A stretch of 64,000 nucleotides of DNA from Clostridia bacterium (GCA_910575625.1 CAJTFD010000005.1:230866-294865); one strand, 5' to 3'. Numbered from the stretch's first letter, positions 27,577 through 36,588 are shown. The notes: a model not told the origin generated them from the sequence alone. Made by a program: numbers and translations.

Positions 27577-28655
27577 CTCGTCCCCCCTTTTTGGTCAGCT
27601 TTCTCAATGGCCTCCCACAATCCGTTCAGATATGCGGCCCCCAGCGCCCGGTCATACAATCCATAGCCCGGCATGGCCACCTCATCCCAGATCATCCGTC
27701 CGTGATCGGGCCGGATCGGGCCGTCAAATCCTATATCATACAGAGCTTTCATGATCTCATACATATCAAAGCTCCCATCGGAGGACAGATGGGCCGCCTC
27801 CTCAAAGTTATCCTTGGTGATGAATTTCAGGTTGCGCACATGGGCAAAGTGGACCCGTCCTTTTAATGAACGGATCATATCCGGCAGATCGTTATCCAGG
27901 TTCGTCCCGTATGAGCCGGAACAGAACGTGACCCCATTGTGAGGATTGTCCACCGCCGCCATCAGGCGCAAGATATTTTTCTTACTGTTGATGATCCGGG
28001 GCAGATCAAAAACGCTCCAGGCCGGGTCATCCGGGTGGATCGCCATCCGGATATCATATTTATCACAGACCGGCATGATCTTTTCCAGAAAATAGACCAG
28101 GTTGGCGAACAACTTCTCCTCGTCGATGCCTTTATACAGGGCAAACAGTCCTTTCACCTTTGCCATGCGCTCCGGCTCCCATCCCGGCATGACCGTGCCG
28201 TTCATATCGCCCGCGATAGACTCAAACATCTTCTCCGGATCCAGCGCGTCCACAGCCTCCTGGGTGTAGGCCAGCACCGTGGAACCGTCCGGGCGGACCC
28301 GCGCCAGTTCTGTCCGGGTCCAGTCAAAGACCGGCATGAAATTATAGCAGACCAGGTGGATACCCTCTCTGCCCAGATTTTCCAGAGTCTCTATATAATT
28401 GTCGATGTATCGATCCCGGTCTGCGCTCCCGGTCTTGATCGCATCGTGGATATTGACGCTCTCGATGCCCGCGATCGCAAGTGAGGCCGCCTCCACTTCA
28501 TCTTTCAGGGTGCGTATCCGCTCTGTGCTCCAGACTTCCCCCGGCTGGGTGTCGTACAAGGTGGTGACCACCCCGGTCACGCCGGGGATCTGCCGGATCT
28601 GCTTTAATGTGACCGTATCGAACCTGGAACCGTACCATCTCAGTGTCATCTGCAT
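27567..28655 (-). CDS. uxuA: Mannonate dehydratase
   Basis: Dehydrates D-mannonate to 2-keto-3-deoxygluconate. From the ATG at 28655 (MQMTLRWYG) it has about 362 residues, typical of UxuA. Seen are the start LRWYGSRFDTVTLKQIRQIPGV, CYNFMPVFDWTRTELA, AIHPDDPAW, and the metal-site block RPDHGRMIWDE near the C-terminus. GAGGGGTGAGAGTG precedes the chosen start; an in-frame extension of 12 codons lacks support and would overlap the GH3 gene. Confidence 0.95.
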   Translation of the reverse strand: MQMTLRWYGSRFDTVTLKQIRQIPGVTGVVTTLYDTQPGEVWSTERIRTLKDEVEAASLAIAGIESVNIHDAIKTGSADRDRYIDNYIETLENLGREGIHLVCYNFMPVFDWTRTELARVRPDGSTVLAYTQEAVDALDPEKMFESIAGDMNGTVMPGWEPERMAKVKGLFALYKGIDEEKLFANLVYFLEKIMPVCDKYDIRMAIHPDDPAWSVFDLPRIINSKKNILRLMAAVDNPHNGVTFCSGSYGTNLDNDLPDMIRSLKGRVHFAHVRNLKFITKDNFEEAAHLSSDGSFDMYEIMKALYDIGFDGPIRPDHGRMIWDEVAMPGYGLYDRALGAAYLNGLWEAIEKADQKGGTRCA

Positions 28656-28674
28656 CACTCTCACCCCTCTCTCT

Positions 28675-30444
28675 TTATAAGTGCGTGTCAAACAGTCCGC
28701 AGAAACTGTCTATCGGGTCTTTGCCTTTAAAAGCCCCCGGCCCTTTCATCAGTGCATCCACCAGTGCATCGAATGTACTCTCTTTTGCATCGTAGGTATT
28801 GATATAGGTGCGTGCCTGGGGGATATCCGCCAGCATGGTGGGCTGTCCGCAGCCGATGACGATCACCGGGATCTCGAACACATACCAGGGGATCTCGCCG
28901 CCGCCCTTGGACATGCCAAATGCCGGCCGTCCAGCGGGCACATCACAGAGGGTGATCACCAGGTCCATATCTTTTACAAAATCCGAGATGGCATGCTTTC
29001 CGGCAAAGTACAGGTTCAGACTGGGTTTCTCCCCTTCTTCCACCTGCTTTTTCATCCGTTCCAGGGGACTCTCGTAGATGAACGCATCGAATCCTTTTTC
29101 ACATAATCTTTCTTTTAAAAGCTCCGCCGCATTGTTTCCCCCGGGCATGCCCATCATCCGCATGATCTCGCCCATGGGGCCGCCTGCTCCTTTGATGTGG
29201 ACGATCATGATGCGTTTGTGGCGTTTGGGCTTTAGAGGAAGTACGTCTTTGTCTTTGTATTTGACCAGGGTGATACACTCCCGGCTGATGGTCTTTTGCA
29301 TCTCCTGGTACTCATCTTTTCCAAGGGTCCGCTCCAGGACCTCAGGCTGGGGCACCAGCTTCTCTCTTGCCTGTTTGTGGAGGCCCATATGGGCTTTCAG
29401 TCCTAAGATCCGGGTCAGTGCTTCCTGCATCCGTTCTTCTTTGATGATGCCTTTTCGGTAGGCGTTTAACATGGTGGCAAAATCTTCTTCCGGGTCGTTG
29501 AAGAACAGGAACATGTCACAGCCCGCGTTGATCGCCAGGGGCAGCATGTCCGCCCGTTTCATCCGGTCTGTCATGGCCACCATGTGGGACGCGTCGGTGA
29601 CCACCATGCCGTTAAAGCCCATCCGCTCCCGCAGAAGCCCGGTCATGATCTCCGGGCTTAAAGTCGCCGGCATCATATCCTCATCTTTTAACGCGGGGTT
29701 GATGGCCTTGGCGTATCTGGGCAGCATGATATGGCCCGCCATGATCGCCTCCAGGCCGTTTTCAAAGAGGGTTTTGTAGACCATGCCGTAGGTGGCGTCC
29801 CATTCTTTTTCATCAAAGTCGTTGATGTTATTGGATAAATGGGCATCCCGGAAGTCCTGTCCGTTTCCGGGGAAATGTTTGGCCGCACAGGCAAATCCCG
29901 GGATGGTGTGCGCGCCTCTTAGGTAGGCGGCGCTCATCTTCGCCACACGCGCTGGGTCGCTGCCGAAGGCCCGGTTGATGATCTCGGTGTTCTCCCAGTT
30001 GTAGACGATGTCGCAGACCGGCGCGAAAGCCATGTTGCAGCCGATGGAGGATGCCTCCTCGTTTGCCATCTTGCCCAGGGCGTAGGCGTACTCTTCTCTG
30101 TCTGTGGCCGCGATCTTGATCTCAGAACCGATCGGCGTGCCGTCCGCACATGCCCCATCGCCGCCGGATTCGGTGTTGCAGGCGATGATGATGGGGACTT
30201 TCGCATATTTTTGTAAGATACGGTTCTGTTCCTGGATCACTTTTCCTGGGGCGGCATTGTAGCGACAGCCGCCGAGGTGGTATTTCTCCATCAATTCTTT
30301 TAGATGGTCTTCTTCCTGGGACTGGGTGAGCTGGAAGAAGAGCTGGCCTACTTTTTCCTCATCGGTCATACTGGCGATGGTGGTCTGGACCCAGCTGCAG
30401 GCTTCTCCGTCTAGGTAGTATGGGTTGCTCTTTAAGTCTACCAT
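28675..30444 (-). CDS. Glycoside hydrolase family 3 protein
   Basis: 589 residues, cytoplasmic (no signal peptide). The N-terminal GH3 barrel carries KHFPGNGQDFRDAHLSNN (about 205-222), the equivalent of the NagZ-type KHFPGHG-D-H motif, and GMVVTDASHMVAM with the likely nucleophile Asp. A C-terminal GH3_C-like domain follows (RIMIVHIKGAGGPMGEIMR). The family cleaves beta-linked glucosides, xylosides or N-acetylglucosamine; NagZ members use an Asp-His dyad, and here the His position is also kept. Placement in a glucuronide operon suggests it trims glycan or glycoside conjugates. Exact substrate unknown. Confidence 0.88.
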   Translation of the reverse strand: MVDLKSNPYYLDGEACSWVQTTIASMTDEEKVGQLFFQLTQSQEEDHLKELMEKYHLGGCRYNAAPGKVIQEQNRILQKYAKVPIIIACNTESGGDGACADGTPIGSEIKIAATDREEYAYALGKMANEEASSIGCNMAFAPVCDIVYNWENTEIINRAFGSDPARVAKMSAAYLRGAHTIPGFACAAKHFPGNGQDFRDAHLSNNINDFDEKEWDATYGMVYKTLFENGLEAIMAGHIMLPRYAKAINPALKDEDMMPATLSPEIMTGLLRERMGFNGMVVTDASHMVAMTDRMKRADMLPLAINAGCDMFLFFNDPEEDFATMLNAYRKGIIKEERMQEALTRILGLKAHMGLHKQAREKLVPQPEVLERTLGKDEYQEMQKTISRECITLVKYKDKDVLPLKPKRHKRIMIVHIKGAGGPMGEIMRMMGMPGGNNAAELLKERLCEKGFDAFIYESPLERMKKQVEEGEKPSLNLYFAGKHAISDFVKDMDLVITLCDVPAGRPAFGMSKGGGEIPWYVFEIPVIVIGCGQPTMLADIPQARTYINTYDAKESTFDALVDALMKGPGAFKGKDPIDSFCGLFDTHL

Positions 30445-30486
30445 GGTTTGATGTGCCTCCTGTTTTTTATAGATTGCTTTGCCAAA

Positions 30487-31305
30487 CTATCTCAGATTCT
30501 CCAAAAACGCTTCCACTTTTTCCTTCTGATACTGCCCTTTATAATCCCCATCCTTGAACCGCGGCCCGGCCTCCTTGCGGAATCCCTCCCAGGACTGGGC
30601 CTCCCGCTGCGCCAAGATCGGATAGAACAGCACCCCATTTTCCTGCGCTGCCTTCAGATCTCCCAGTGCATCCCCCACCATCAAGATCTTATCCCTGTCA
30701 TACCCTTCCTTCGCCAATTCCTGGATACAATGCGCCTTACTCCCCGCATCCTGCGCCATCACCGCATCCATATAACCCATGAGCCCATGCTCCTCCCACT
30801 CATCCAAAACAGACTGTCTGTCTGCAGAGGACACCACGGCCAGATCCGCAAACCCACGGGCATAGGCGAGAGCCTCTTTGACCCCCGAAAACGGCTTTCT
30901 CTCCTCCCCTTCCAACGCTTTGACACCCTCGTTGACTGCCTTGGACCAGCGCAGCGCTTTTTCCAGGATAAAACTTCCCGTCCTCCCGATCTCCCGTTCC
31001 AGGGAGGCGTTGGACAGCTCCGGCGTATTTTCCACCCACGCGCCCAGCTCCTCCAGACCGTCCACCGGCGTATATTCTTCCGCGACCTCCTTTAACGCCC
31101 GGTACAGACCCTGGAACCGGTTGATCCCTCTGGTCTCTGTATAGAGATTTACCTCATTCCATCTCTTCAAAACAGAGGTCTCCCAGTTCTCCAGCCCCCA
31201 TTCCCTTACCATATACGGCCCAAAACAACGGATGTGCTTGCTGTTCATCGTATCCATGGCACAGCCGTCGGAATCCACACAGATCAGATATCTTTTCTCT
31301 CCCAT
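30487..31305 (-). CDS. HAD superfamily hydrolase
   Basis: 272 residues with the HAD motifs: VDSDGCAMDTM (motif I, DxD at about residues 10-12), VVSSADRQSV (motif II), a Lys near SKAHCIQ, and MVGDALGDLKAA (motif IV). A large helical cap lies between motifs I and II. It is likely a small-molecule phosphatase, perhaps acting on a sugar phosphate formed in the glucuronide pathway. It sits 9 bp after the symporter gene, clearly in the same transcript. Confidence 0.88.
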   Translation of the reverse strand: MGEKRYLICVDSDGCAMDTMNSKHIRCFGPYMVREWGLENWETSVLKRWNEVNLYTETRGINRFQGLYRALKEVAEEYTPVDGLEELGAWVENTPELSNASLEREIGRTGSFILEKALRWSKAVNEGVKALEGEERKPFSGVKEALAYARGFADLAVVSSADRQSVLDEWEEHGLMGYMDAVMAQDAGSKAHCIQELAKEGYDRDKILMVGDALGDLKAAQENGVLFYPILAQREAQSWEGFRKEAGPRFKDGDYKGQYQKEKVEAFLENLR

Positions 31306-31314
31306 ATCGTCTCC

Positions 31315-32700
31315 TTATCCCACACGCATACGCCCCAGTTCCTCTGAATTTTCCTCCACCCGCTTTTTATCCAGGGGATAGATGAACATCAGCGCCAGGC
31401 CCACCGCCGCCAGACCTACCGCAGGCACCAGACAGGACATACTGAAGATGCGGCTCGTCACTTCCGGGTCAAAGGCAGTCTCCTGGCTGTAACCGATCAT
31501 ACTCAGCAATCCGCCCACCAGGCCGGAGGAGAGCGCCTGTCCGATCTTTCTCGCAAAAGAATATACAGAATAGATCGTCCCATCTTCACGCACACCATTG
31601 TGGACCTCCGCGTCGTCGATCACATCGGTGATCATAGCCCAGATGACCATGTTGAAGAATCCAAGACCCACGAATGCCAGTGTAAAAAAGACCACATAGA
31701 CATAGGCATTCGCCGGCCGCAGCAGCAGGCACAACAGATAAACGGCTGCCCCCGCAAGACAGGACACGACCGAGAGTTCCTTTTTGCCGAATCTTTCGGA
31801 TAGTTTCACAGCCAGGGGCGCACAGATCACCAGTATGGCGATGCTGCTGACCAGCGACGACAGTGACTGGGCCTGGGCTGAGCCGTAAAAGTTGGGGAAC
31901 ACATAGCCCGCGATCCCCTGCATGCCGAGCTGTGACAGCAGGAGCAGGATCGACGCGGCGATGATCCCTAACAACGCCCGGTTGGTCACCAGGCTCTGCA
32001 GCAGATCTCCCACATCCAGTTTCTCATTGTTCGCCTCGATCGGAACGCGTTCCCGCACCAATTTAAAACAGAGCATGTAACAGATGATCGCACTCACAGC
32101 AAAGACGCCGGCGATGGCCGTCATCCTGGGGCCGGACAACACCGTATTACCGTCCACCACCACAAACGCCACGATCGGTGTGCCCGCGCCGATCACCAGT
32201 CCCGCCAGTGTCGCGCCGATGGTCCGCCAGGTGGATAATTCCGCCCGGTCTTTCGGGTCGCTGGAGACCGCCGAGACCATGGATCCATAGGGGATGTTCA
32301 CCGCCGTGTAGAAGATCGATCCCCACAGGATATATGTGACAGCCATCCAGACTACTTTAAAACCATAGGACATATCTGCAAATCCCGATTGATAGATCAA
32401 AAATGAGGCGATGGCCACCGGCCCGCACATCCGTTTGATCCAGGGCTTGAATTTCCCATCCTTTGTGGGTTTCGAGCGGTCCACGATCTGCCCCATAGTC
32501 ACGTCCGTGAACGCATCGATGAAACGAGCCGCCATCATCAGCGTGCCCACCACCCCGGGTGCGATGCCCATCACATCTGTGTAAAATTTCAACATGAACG
32601 ATGAGGACAGGATAAATGTGAAATCATTTCCAAAATCGCCGAACATGTATCCGATCCTGTCCGCCATGCCAAATGGCTTAACATTTTGCTGCTCCTGCAT
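31315..32700 (-). CDS. GPH-family sugar:cation symporter, probable glucuronide transporter
   Basis: 461 residues, twelve transmembrane helices. It matches glycoside-pentoside-hexuronide symporters: YMFGDFGNDFTFILSS near the N-terminus, DAFTDVTMGQIVDRSKPTKDGKFKPW in loop 2-3 (here split as DAFTDVTMGQIVDRS and KDGKFKPW), and a D-x(5)-G GWFG-like set of central motifs. UidB/GusB of Escherichia coli belongs here. Between beta-glucuronidase and the hexuronate genes it probably imports glucuronides or free glucuronate with sodium or protons. Confidence 0.92.
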   Translation of the reverse strand: MQEQQNVKPFGMADRIGYMFGDFGNDFTFILSSSFMLKFYTDVMGIAPGVVGTLMMAARFIDAFTDVTMGQIVDRSKPTKDGKFKPWIKRMCGPVAIASFLIYQSGFADMSYGFKVVWMAVTYILWGSIFYTAVNIPYGSMVSAVSSDPKDRAELSTWRTIGATLAGLVIGAGTPIVAFVVVDGNTVLSGPRMTAIAGVFAVSAIICYMLCFKLVRERVPIEANNEKLDVGDLLQSLVTNRALLGIIAASILLLLSQLGMQGIAGYVFPNFYGSAQAQSLSSLVSSIAILVICAPLAVKLSERFGKKELSVVSCLAGAAVYLLCLLLRPANAYVYVVFFTLAFVGLGFFNMVIWAMITDVIDDAEVHNGVREDGTIYSVYSFARKIGQALSSGLVGGLLSMIGYSQETAFDPEVTSRIFSMSCLVPAVGLAAVGLALMFIYPLDKKRVEENSEELGRMRVG

Positions 32701-32738
32701 ATCTGCCTCCCTTTTTCCTTAATGTATAGGATTTCTAA

Positions 32739-32762
32739 TGACAGTGTGTGCAGTTTTGGCGG
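32739..32762. promoter_or_regulatory. Conserved motif upstream of the symporter gene
   Basis: TGACAGTGTGTGCAGTTTTGG lies about 40 bp upstream of the symporter start. It closely matches a sequence at the same distance upstream of beta-glucuronidase (34734-34755). Shared core on the minus strand: GCNCACACTGTCA. Likely a common operator or promoter element. The rest of 32763-32892 holds a weak hairpin (GGACATTT...AAATGCCC). Confidence 0.45.
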
Positions 32763-32892
32763 AAACATGCGGGCAGATGCCTGAAAATTTCCTGTATCTT
32801 TTATCAAAATGACAAAAAGGACATTTCTCCAGATCCTCCAGAAAAATGCCCTCATCGTATAAAATATGGCCTCGTCTTGTCCCGCTTTATCT

Positions 32893-34692
32893 TTAGATCT
32901 TTCCCCACCGCTCCCTGTAATAGTAGGCCGCCGCCTTCGGCTGCCTCTGCCGGGTGAAGATCCCTTTCTTGTTGCCGTTCATCCGCAAGATCCCTTCCGT
33001 TGTCTGAAAATCCGCGAAATTCCAGACCATCTCCCCCGCCACGAACGGATAGGCGTCGAACACCCGGTGACACATCTTGAGATATTCGATCTGGTACTCC
33101 TGGCTCCACATCACCGAGGGCAGTTTATGCTCCGCCGGGTTGGTGTCCGCCCCGTATTCTGTAAAGACCACCGGCTTATCCAGTTCCTTGGCCTCCCAGG
33201 CGTCCAGTTCACTCCGAAACGCCGCCTCCGCGTCCGTGATCTCATAGCCGCCCATCATATACCAGCCGTAATACCGGTTCAGGGATAGAAAGTCGCTGAA
33301 CTGGTAGCATTTACAGTTATGGGGCAGGGAGTTCATGATCATGGCGAACGTCCGGGGCCGCTTCTGGGGATCCGCCTCATGCGCCTTTTCAAATATCTTT
33401 TCAAAATAGGGGACTGCCGCCTCATCGGTGGTCTCCGGCTCATTTAACAGGCTCCAGGCGATGACGCAGGCGTGGTTCTTGTCCCGGCAGATCATATCTT
33501 CCACAGCCTGGAGGTGGTTTTTAAGGAGCTCCGGGATCGTATCCTCCCGGAAGAATGCCGTCTCCTTCCCCGAAGATGCCTCCATGAAGTTCATCAGGCT
33601 CCTGAACAATCCCACCGCCGCCACCTCGTCGATCACCAGGAACCCCTCCCGGTCCGCCATCTGATAGATCTCCTCGCTGTAGGGGTAATGGGACGTGCGG
33701 AAACAGTTGGCGTTGATCCATTTCATGCACTCGAAATCCCGTTTCATCACGCCCATGTTGAAACCACGGCCCACGATGTCGCTGTCCTCATGTTTGCCGA
33801 ACCCTTTTAAATAGATCCGCTCCCCGTTTAAAAGGATGTCTGTCCCTCGGATCTCAACCGTCCGGATCCCGATGTCGTCATGATACTCGTCCACCAGCGT
33901 TTCTCCATCCATGATCCGGATCACAAAACGGTAGAGATAGCCGTCCCCCACGCCCCATCTGTGCACGCCCGAGATCAGAAGATCACCCTCCTTCCCGGTG
34001 CAGGCGGCGGCTTTCTTTCCCGACGCGTCGTAGACCTCCACCGTGACGGTATGCTCCCCGGTGGTCTCCACCGCATAATGCACCGCCGCGTCCTCCCCCT
34101 GCAGCGTGTGTACAACAGAAAAATCCTCAATATGTTCCTTCGGATACGCGATCAGACGCACCGGCCGCTGCAGCCCTGCGTAGTTGAAAAAATCAAAATA
34201 CGGTCTGGCCATCTTCTTCCCATTGCCCAGCACCCGCGTCTCCCCGCAGGGGATGTTTGTCACATTCAGCTCATTGTTGATCAGAACGGACACCTTGTTA
34301 AAGGCGTCATAGCGCACCAGCTCCGTCACCACCGCCAGAAACGGCAGGAAACCGCCCTCATGGGACGCCGCTTCCTTCCCATTCACATACACTCTTGCCC
34401 GGTGGGTGGCGCACCCGAAGCGGAGGGCGATCTCCCTGCCTTTCCATTCCCCCGGTACGAACACATCCGTTTCATACCACATATCCCCGGTAAATTCCCG
34501 CATGTCCTTATCCGTATAGAAATCCTGAAAGCTGGCCGGGACCGGGATCAAATCCGGCTCCGGCAGGCCGTCGGCCCAGCCCTTTTCCCGGCCCTCCTGC
34601 CGTCCGTCTGTCTGAAATCTCCACATCCCATCCATGCTGACAGACCGCCGCGTGGCCGTATCCCGCGGGTATAACATCTGACACGTCCTCAT
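32893..34692 (-). CDS. uidA: Beta-glucuronidase (GH2), Loop-1 type
   Basis: Hydrolyses beta-D-glucuronides, including host and drug conjugates, to free glucuronate. The 599-residue protein has the GH2 sugar-binding, immunoglobulin-like and barrel domains. Catalytic residues: acid/base Glu418 in SLLNEPE and nucleophile Glu512 in VFTEYGAD. The NxK motif that recognises the glucuronate carboxylate is present (Asn574 and Lys576 in GNKKGIFTRQRQPK). The segment after the VIDEVAAVG strand has about the length of the E. coli active-site loop 1. No signal peptide, so cytoplasmic. The ATG at 34692 follows AAAAGGAGGGCAGCATTT. Confidence 0.96.
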   Translation of the reverse strand: MRTCQMLYPRDTATRRSVSMDGMWRFQTDGRQEGREKGWADGLPEPDLIPVPASFQDFYTDKDMREFTGDMWYETDVFVPGEWKGREIALRFGCATHRARVYVNGKEAASHEGGFLPFLAVVTELVRYDAFNKVSVLINNELNVTNIPCGETRVLGNGKKMARPYFDFFNYAGLQRPVRLIAYPKEHIEDFSVVHTLQGEDAAVHYAVETTGEHTVTVEVYDASGKKAAACTGKEGDLLISGVHRWGVGDGYLYRFVIRIMDGETLVDEYHDDIGIRTVEIRGTDILLNGERIYLKGFGKHEDSDIVGRGFNMGVMKRDFECMKWINANCFRTSHYPYSEEIYQMADREGFLVIDEVAAVGLFRSLMNFMEASSGKETAFFREDTIPELLKNHLQAVEDMICRDKNHACVIAWSLLNEPETTDEAAVPYFEKIFEKAHEADPQKRPRTFAMIMNSLPHNCKCYQFSDFLSLNRYYGWYMMGGYEITDAEAAFRSELDAWEAKELDKPVVFTEYGADTNPAEHKLPSVMWSQEYQIEYLKMCHRVFDAYPFVAGEMVWNFADFQTTEGILRMNGNKKGIFTRQRQPKAAAYYYRERWGKI

Positions 34693-34733
34693 AAATGCTG
34701 CCCTCCTTTTTCTGCCTCATCTGTGTATATATG

Positions 34734-34755
34734 GTGACAGTGTGCGCAATTTCGC
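34734..34755. promoter_or_regulatory. Conserved motif upstream of beta-glucuronidase
   Basis: GTGACAGTGTGCGCAATTTCG lies about 43 bp upstream of the uidA start and matches the element before the symporter. The shared distance and orientation point to a common regulator or promoter. No regulator gene (GntR, TetR or LacI type) is found in the operon itself. Confidence 0.45.
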
Positions 34756-34765
34756 ATAAAACATA

Positions 34766-34821
34766 CATGAGGGTGTCCGAAAACTCTTTCTTACAGAAAA
34801 CAGTCTTCAAACACCCTCATG
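34766..34821. other. Perfect 11-bp inverted repeat with 34-bp loop
   Basis: CATGAGGGTGT (34766-34776) pairs exactly with ACACCCTCATG (34811-34821), with partial inner pairing. The loop has the wording CCGAAAACT...AGTCTTCAA, reminiscent of the family A repeat ends (GTGTTTGAAAA). It could be a terminator-like or mobile palindrome. From 34822 to 35016 I see no gene. Confidence 0.55.
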
Positions 34822-35016
34822 GGACGCACAAAAAACTCCTATTGCCCATCCATGCGAAAATATGATAGTATAATACACATACAGAGGTCTGTCTGAAAAA
34901 TAGGCGGCCAGGTTTTCTCCGCTCCTGCAGAAACCCTCCCGGTATGCCGCGTTTTGCCGCCCGCTGGTGGCCGCTCTATAGCTGTCGCCTGGACCATGAC
35001 AATATAATATGTTTGC

Positions 35017-35182
35017 CTAGAGCATGTCTTAAAAATGCTTTATGTCAACTGCATGTCACAATTTGTGGAAGATTTTCGCCGAATGAGGGCGGCGTAGCGG
35101 GCTACGGCAACCGAATGAGGAGAAAATATACCGCAAAGTGGGGCTTGCAGGTGGCGTGAATGATTTTTAAGACACGCTCTAG
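35017..35182. repeat. MITE-like repeat family A, copy 2
   Basis: A 166-bp element with CTAG at each end and terminal inverted repeats CTAGAGCATGTCTTAAAAAT and its near complement ending AGACACGCTCTAG. The centre has GGCGTAGCGGGCTACGGC, a short hairpin. It is in reverse orientation to the copy at 8988-9152 and has lost no visible part. Non-coding. Confidence 0.82.
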
Positions 35183-35248
35183 GGAACCGTTGGGGCGTTA
35201 CGCCAGCCGCCGGACGAAAGAAAGGAGGCTGGTGCTAGGTTACATATA

Positions 35249-35360
35249 ATGACTTATTTAGTTTTATCACCATGATATGTTCTGTAGTAACCCTTGTGAT
35301 CACTATCTTTATGCACAAAAAATAGCGCCCCCGTCCTGGTAAGATAAGGCACTATTTTTT
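35249..35360 (+). pseudogene. Decayed holin-like type I toxin with its terminator
   Basis: An ATG at 35249 after GGAGG gives MTYLVLSP and stops. One base back, at 35272-35325, the frame continues MICSVVTLVITIFMHKK. Joined by a frameshift these resemble the short hydrophobic holin-like toxins of Firmicutes (MTxYExLSLMI...LVIxI...). The coding end is followed by an inverted repeat AAAAAATAGCGCC...GGCACTATTTTTT, the arrangement seen at such loci. The antitoxin RNA cannot be recognised. Probably non-functional. Confidence 0.45.
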
Positions 35361-35539
35361 AACAAACCTATTTTACCGGCGGCCAGGTGTCCGCTGGCCA
35401 ACGATTCCCTTGTTAAGCATATTATATGCTATTTTTATTTTTTTTTCAACTACAATTTAAGCATTGTGGAAATTCCCATACCCGCCCGGTGGCGGACGCA
35501 CCCCTGCACATAACAGTCCGGCGGGTGCGCTTGGCATCC

Positions 35540-35704
35540 CTAGTGCTCCATCCGGCCAGAAATCATAGTTTTGCTCCGCCTGCTCAGCACCATTGCGTCG
35601 TTAAAATTTCTAACCGATGCACCGCATCGCCGTCGAAATCTTGCCTAGCACTGGCACAGATCAGACAAAGCCAAACTATGATCTCTGACTGGATGAAACA
35701 CTAG
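35540..35704. repeat. MITE-like repeat family C with 35-bp inverted ends
   Basis: A 165-bp element bounded by CTAG. Left end CTAGTGCTCCATCCGGCCAG and right end, read in reverse, CTAGTGTTTCATCCAGTCAG; the match continues for 35 bp each (about 28 identities), inner ends being CATAGTTTTGC and CATAGTTTGGC. The interior carries GCGTCGTTAAAATTTCTAAC and GCATCGCCGTCGAAAT. It does not encode a protein. The 35361-35539 stretch before it holds no gene that I can support. Confidence 0.75.
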
Positions 35705-35773
35705 ATACACGCCGTTTATTCGGCGGCAGGACTTTGACCGCACCAAAACACATACAGGAGGACATAAAAGACC

Positions 35774-36409
35774 ATGGATAAGAACAGAGGAAGTTTCATC
35801 GCTTTCGAGGGGATTGACGGCAGCGGCAAGAGCACTCAGATCCGGCGGCTGCATGAGCGGATGCGGGACGCGGGGATCGCCTGCTGCACGACAATGGAGC
35901 CCACCGCCTCCCCGATCGGCTCACTGATCCACCAGATCATGACCGGGCGCATCAAAACGGACAACCGGGTGACCGCGGCCCTGTTTGTCGCCGACCGGCT
36001 GGACCATCTGCTCAACGATGTGGACGGCATCCTCCATCAGATCGACGCGGGCGTCACGGTGCTCACCGACCGCTATTATCTTTCTTCGTATGCCTACCAG
36101 AGCGTCGACATCCCCATGGAGCAGGTGATCGGCGCAAACGCCCAGAGCAGCGCCATCCTGCGGCCCAGCATAAACATATTTATCGACATCAGCCCGGATA
36201 CGGCCATGGAGCGGATCCAAAAGAACCGGTCGCACCGGGAATTGTTTGAAAAAAAATCCCGGTTGGTCCAGGTGCGGGAAAAGTATCTCGAAGCATTCGA
36301 TCGGCTGAAGGATGTGGAGAAGATCGCCGTTATCGATGGGGAGAGGGATGAGCAGGCGGTGGCTGACGATATCTGGGATGTGGTCAGGGAATATGTGCAT
36401 GCCCGGTGA
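35774..36409 (+). CDS. tmk: Thymidylate kinase
   Basis: Converts dTMP to dTDP with ATP. 211 residues, normal for Tmk. Walker A in FIAFEGIDGSGKSTQIRRL (about residues 8-26), the DRx motif TDRYYLSSYAYQ (about 96-107) and a lid region NRSHRELFEKK. It has AGGAGG about 12 bp before the ATG. The usual Tmk EP-like segment is present as TMEPTASPIG. The gene is isolated, between a repeat element and the MFS remnant, rather than beside holB. It may be an additional thymidylate kinase rather than the housekeeping one. Confidence 0.92.
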   Translation: MDKNRGSFIAFEGIDGSGKSTQIRRLHERMRDAGIACCTTMEPTASPIGSLIHQIMTGRIKTDNRVTAALFVADRLDHLLNDVDGILHQIDAGVTVLTDRYYLSSYAYQSVDIPMEQVIGANAQSSAILRPSINIFIDISPDTAMERIQKNRSHRELFEKKSRLVQVREKYLEAFDRLKDVEKIAVIDGERDEQAVADDIWDVVREYVHAR

Positions 36410-36588
36410 GACGTACGCTCTCACCGGATATAACCTACATCTATATTTCAATATATTTTTCTCTCATTCTAAAGAACATATCGTCTTGCTCATATAACTT
36501 TTATCCAATAATCGTGTTCCCTACTATGGCCAATGTAAGATCCATCAAATATACGGTTTCCAAAAAAGCGATCGCCAGGGTGAACAAC

